A stretch of 64,000 bases of DNA from Fredinandcohnia onubensis. GTDB lineage: Bacteria; Bacillota; Bacilli; Bacillales; Bacillaceae_L. Below, in pieces: positions 60,937 through 64,000 of the stretch (position 1 is its first letter; every line of letters starts with the position of its first letter). Under the pieces are notes generated by a model. It did no database searches and had not been told where the DNA came from. It saw only the letters and a list, made by a program, of their open reading frames with translations. The stretch covers positions 62,001-126,000 of the forward strand of contig NZ_NSEA01000019.1 in NCBI RefSeq assembly GCF_002734285.1, written 5' to 3'. A program made the position numbers and the translations under genes.

Positions 60937-61635
60937 TTGAAAGAAAAACTCGTTCTAATTCCAGGAACGCTTTGCGACGAAAGGCTTTGGATGCACCAAC
61001 TTGAACACCTACATGACATAGCAGATCTAGTAGTGGCAGAAATACAAAGCGAAGATTCGATTGAAAAGTTAGCATCCTCCATACTTCATCAAGTAGAGGG
61101 GGAATTTTCTGTTGCGGGATTATCGATGGGTGGAATGGTATCTCTTGAAATCATGAAGCAAGGAGGAGAGCGGGTAAACCGACTGGCTCTTCTTGATACA
61201 AATCCCTACCCACCTACGGTTGAACAAAAAGAAAACTTTCAGCGAAATATCGATATGTGTCAGGCGGGAGATTTTGAAAAGGTATTTTCTACCTATATTT
61301 TTCCGAATCTACTTACTAAAGAAGGTAAAGAAAATGCTGAACTTGCCCCAATCGTAGAGTCAATGGCATCTGACATTGGACCAAAATCATATATCAATCA
61401 ACTTACGGCTTTGAAAAATAGAGAGGGGTATCTTGAAACTTTACGTAAGATTGATTGCCCGACTCTAGTCTTAACTGGGGATAAAGACGTATTGTGTCCG
61501 GTTAAGTTGCATCAGGAAATGGCTGAACAAATACAGGATTCTAAATTGGTAGTTATTGAAGATTGTGGTCATTTAAGTAGTCTTGAAAAAAAGGAAGATG
61601 TCACTCAAGCAATGCGTGAGTGGTTATTATCTTAA
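60937..61635 (+). CDS. Alpha/beta hydrolase
   Basis: The product of about 232 residues has an oxyanion region LIPGTLCDERLW, the nucleophile elbow GLSMGGMVSLEIM with Ser, the acid in LVLTGDKDVLCP and His in EDCGHLSSLE. The overall pattern is that of enol-lactonase/esterase enzymes. TTG 60937 follows GGGGGG with good spacing; an in-frame ATG at 60922 lacks a clear ribosome site. It may open a lactone or ester in the pathway (inference). Confidence 0.85.
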   Translation: MKEKLVLIPGTLCDERLWMHQLEHLHDIADLVVAEIQSEDSIEKLASSILHQVEGEFSVAGLSMGGMVSLEIMKQGGERVNRLALLDTNPYPPTVEQKENFQRNIDMCQAGDFEKVFSTYIFPNLLTKEGKENAELAPIVESMASDIGPKSYINQLTALKNREGYLETLRKIDCPTLVLTGDKDVLCPVKLHQEMAEQIQDSKLVVIEDCGHLSSLEKKEDVTQAMREWLLS

Positions 61636-61653
61636 TTTTACGGAGGGCAAAAT

Positions 61654-62451
61654 ATGAACAATAACGTAAAATCATTGTTAAGAAGTGGAGATAGGGCATT
61701 AGGGATGTTCCTAAATATGTATTCACCTGCTTTACTGGAAATGATAGCGTATGCAGAATTCGACTTTGTCATTATAGATAATGAACATGGTAGCTTCTCA
61801 GATTCAGAACTCGAAAACCTAATTAGGGCTGCAGAATGTGCGGATATCGTACCAATTGTTAGACTTTCATATGATCCATCATCTATTCAAAAGGCGCTAG
61901 ACCGCGGGGCGAGAGGAATTCAAGTTCCGATGGTCAACACAAAAGAACAGGCTGAGGAAATCGTGAAGAAAGCGAAATACCCTCCGCTAGGAAACAGAGG
62001 AACTACCTATTCGATTCGGCCAGCAAAATATGGGCGGTTGTCTGGGGAAGAATTCCTAGATAACGAGAATGATAGTGTTCTCATTATTGTCCAGATTGAA
62101 ACTCCAGAGGCAGTGGAAAATTTCGAGGAAATCGTAAGTGTGCCGGGTATTGATGTAGCATTTATAGGACCGCTTGATCTTGCGATTAACTCTGGGTACC
62201 GAAAAGAAGGCATTCACCACCCTGAAATAAAAAATACGATTAAACAGCTTCATGAGTTAGGTGTCAAAAAAGATATTGCCGTTGGAACGATTGCACCGAC
62301 ATCAAAGGATATTGAGGAAGCCTTTGAAAATGGAACACAGTATGTGGTTGCCGTTGCTAACTCTCTCATTAATCAATCTTTTAATTCCTATAAAAAAAGT
62401 TGGGACGAACAAAAGATTAATAGGTTAACGAGCATTCAGTCAAAATTGTAA
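61654..62451 (+). CDS. HpcH/HpaI-family class II aldolase
   Basis: The 265-residue metal-dependent TIM-barrel aldolase has FVIIDNEHGSFSDSELENLIRAAE with catalytic His and metal Glu, RLSYDPSSIQKALDRGARGIQVPMVNT, IVQIETPEAVENFEEI and the metal Asp in VAFIGPLDLAINSG. It cleaves 2-oxo-4-hydroxy acids to pyruvate and an aldehyde. The aldehyde could be the substrate of the ALDH at 50.5 kb. CGGAGGGCAAAAT precedes the ATG. Confidence 0.9.
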   Translation: MNNNVKSLLRSGDRALGMFLNMYSPALLEMIAYAEFDFVIIDNEHGSFSDSELENLIRAAECADIVPIVRLSYDPSSIQKALDRGARGIQVPMVNTKEQAEEIVKKAKYPPLGNRGTTYSIRPAKYGRLSGEEFLDNENDSVLIIVQIETPEAVENFEEIVSVPGIDVAFIGPLDLAINSGYRKEGIHHPEIKNTIKQLHELGVKKDIAVGTIAPTSKDIEEAFENGTQYVVAVANSLINQSFNSYKKSWDEQKINRLTSIQSKL

Positions 62452-62467
62452 GAAAGAAAGGAAAAAA

Positions 62468-63232
62468 ATGATGAGTATTTTTCCAGACTTAGCTGATAAA
62501 TCAGTCGTAATTACAGGTGGAAGCAAAGGGATTGGGAAAGAAATTGCTTTGTCTTTTGCGAAAAGTGGCGCAAACGTAGTGATTATTGGTAGAAATCAAG
62601 AAGCACTTGAAGAAACTGTTGATGAATTGAAGCAATATCATGCAAATTGTGATTTTGTTGCTGCCGATTTAAATGAGACACAAAAGGTTCCCAAGGTTAT
62701 TGAAAAAGCTGTGCAACAAATGGGAGGACTCGACATCTTGGTGAATAATGCTGGTATAAACATCGCAAAACCAGCATTAGAAGTGGAAGAATCAGATTGG
62801 GATCGTGTTCTTGATACGAATCTTAAGGCTAGTTTTTTCTGTAGCCAACAAGCTGCAAAATATATGAAAGACAACGGAGGAGGACGCATTATTAATATTG
62901 CTTCCCAGATGTCTTTTGTTGGGTATTGGGATCGGGCTGCATACTGTTCCAGTAAGGGTGGAATTGTTCAGTTGACTAAAGCGCTAGCGATTGAATGGGC
63001 CAATTTTAATATTAATGTCAATGCAGTCGCCCCAACATTCATTGAAACGGAATTAACCGAGAATATGTTTAAGGACGAGGCCTTCAAAGAAGATGTTTTT
63101 AGGCGGATACCACTTGGAAGATTAGCAGATTCATCTGATGTTGCAGGAGCAGTTCTATACCTTGCATCTCAACTTGCCAAGTCAATAACAGGTGAAACGA
63201 TAAGAGTTGATGGGGGATGGACTGCGATTTAG
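62468..63232 (+). CDS. Short-chain dehydrogenase/reductase (SDR)
   Basis: The 254-residue classical SDR has cofactor motif TGGSKGIGKEIA, LVNNAGIN, catalytic Ser in NIASQMSFVG and the YxxxK motif in AAYCSSKGG. The C-terminal GETIRVDGGWTAI is typical of sugar-acid or 3-oxoacyl-type dehydrogenases. It likely oxidises a secondary hydroxyl upstream of the aldolase step (inference). AAAGAAAGGAAAAA precedes the ATG. Confidence 0.92.
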   Translation: MMSIFPDLADKSVVITGGSKGIGKEIALSFAKSGANVVIIGRNQEALEETVDELKQYHANCDFVAADLNETQKVPKVIEKAVQQMGGLDILVNNAGINIAKPALEVEESDWDRVLDTNLKASFFCSQQAAKYMKDNGGGRIINIASQMSFVGYWDRAAYCSSKGGIVQLTKALAIEWANFNINVNAVAPTFIETELTENMFKDEAFKEDVFRRIPLGRLADSSDVAGAVLYLASQLAKSITGETIRVDGGWTAI

Positions 63233-63287
63233 CAACATTTTATAGGGGAAGGTTTGAAACATTTTTAGATGAGGGGGGAGCCGTTGA

Positions 63288-64000
63288 ATGTTAGTAAATA
63301 GGTCCATTAAGGAAATGATAAATGGCTATAGAGCTAGAGACTTTTCGCCTGTAGAGATACTAGAGCAATATTTAAACCAAATCAAAATTCATAACGCCAA
63401 ATTTAATGCTTTTATTACTGTAAATGAAGAAAAGGCTTTGGAGCAAGCCCTTATATCGGAGAAGAAAATTCTAGCTGGTGATGACTTGGGAGTTCTTGAA
63501 GGCATCCCTATTTCCTATAAAGATAGTATCGATACGAAAGGAATTGTCACAACCAGCGGTTCTCAAATTCATAAAAACCGAATACCTGAAAGTAATGCAC
63601 ATGTTGTTAACATGTTACGCAACGAGGGTGCTATTAATATTGGGAAAACGAATATGTATGAATTTGGATTTGGAATTACAGCAGAGAACCCATTTTTCGG
63701 AGATATATTAAATCCATGGAATGCACATGTGACTGCAGGGGGCTCTAGTGGAGGTTCAGCGGTTGCGGTTGCGGCAAACCTTTGCATGGGATCTATTGGT
63801 ACCGACACAGCAGGTTCCATTCGTGTTCCGTCCTCGTTTAATGGAGTGGTTGGACTTAAACCTACTTTGGATTTAATTAATAAGAGTGGTGTTAGTCTAT
63901 CAAATACACTTGATCATGTTGGTCCGATAGCTCGAACTGTTGAAGATCTAGCCTTTATCTTGGAGGCTATTACTAGGAAACGATATAGTAATAATTGTAT
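63288..64000 (+). CDS. Amidase-signature enzyme, cut by the right edge
   Basis: The open frame runs off the window with about 237 residues. It shows the amidase-signature triad: Lys in GIPISYKDSIDT, the cis-Ser in GGSSGGSAVAVAANL and the nucleophile Ser in GTDTAGSIRVPSSFNGVVGLKPT. It hydrolyses an amide or amide-like bond. The ATG follows GAGGGGGGAGCCGTTGA. It is co-directional with the SDR gene 55 bases upstream and probably belongs to the same operon. About half of the protein is missing. Confidence 0.9.
   Translation, partial: MLVNRSIKEMINGYRARDFSPVEILEQYLNQIKIHNAKFNAFITVNEEKALEQALISEKKILAGDDLGVLEGIPISYKDSIDTKGIVTTSGSQIHKNRIPESNAHVVNMLRNEGAINIGKTNMYEFGFGITAENPFFGDILNPWNAHVTAGGSSGGSAVAVAANLCMGSIGTDTAGSIRVPSSFNGVVGLKPTLDLINKSGVSLSNTLDHVGPIARTVEDLAFILEAITRKRYSNNC

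Overview
The window looks like chromosomal DNA of a low-GC, Gram-positive, spore-former-type Bacillaceae (Bacillus or a close relative). The evidence is strong AGGAGG-type ribosome sites, frequent TTG and GTG starts, lipobox-bearing substrate-binding proteins, and operons laid out like Bacillus subtilis frlBONMD-frlR and melREDCA. No tRNA, rRNA, CRISPR array or prophage was seen. The family-level placement is an inference from gene content.

Layout. 1-8.8 kb: a gene fragment at the left edge, a secreted L,D-transpeptidase with four C-terminal repeats, a membrane acyltransferase, an SRPBCC protein, an ICMT-like methylase plus GNAT-like protein pair, a tiny basic peptide in an RNA-structured locus, a RAYT (REP-associated transposase) and an M14 carboxypeptidase. 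8.8-10.9 kb: an ABC-2 exporter. 11.2-15.5 kb: a LacI regulator and a TRAP transporter. 15.8-16.7 kb: a VanY-type D,D-carboxypeptidase. 17.1-26.3 kb: an RpiR-regulated catabolic cluster with RraA-like, DUF1932 dehydrogenase, amidohydrolase, a complete TctCBA transporter, an Ldh-family dehydrogenase and an MFS carrier. 27.4-33.5 kb: the fructosamine operon frlBONMD-frlR. 33.9-39.5 kb: the melibiose-type operon melREDCA. 39.9-48.9 kb: stand-alone genes (DJ-1/PfpI, CBO0543, an IS110-family transposase, DUF5317 plus a 29-residue peptide, a GGDEF/HD-GYP protein, a PEP-mutase-like enzyme and an AEC transporter). 49.1-64 kb: a large uncharacterised catabolic cluster with Fe-ADH, ALDH, cupin, an ABC importer, two LacI regulators, a SnoaL-like protein, a HisD-like dehydrogenase, hydrolase, HpcH aldolase, SDR and an amidase cut by the right edge.

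How parts work together. Three ABC sugar-type importers lack their own ATPase and probably share an MsmX-like subunit encoded elsewhere. A palindrome of the form GAATNCGNATTC sits in front of the 11.2 kb lacI gene, the TRAP operon, the Fe-ADH operon, the 52.8 kb ABC operon and the 59.8 kb lacI gene. These physically separate clusters therefore look like one LacI-family regulon for one unknown substrate. Four of the five operonic substrate-binding-protein genes outside melE are followed by a strong stem-loop before the next transporter gene.

Intergenic space is dominated by repeats. One REP-like family has a GTCACAGTGAC palindrome (about 15 copies). A second is a GGGAC/GTCCC nested hairpin (about 20 copies). 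A third is a composite element of about 220 bp with five copies. The first two cluster at 3' ends of genes, and the first supplies the TGA stop codon of three genes, including the RAYT gene itself.
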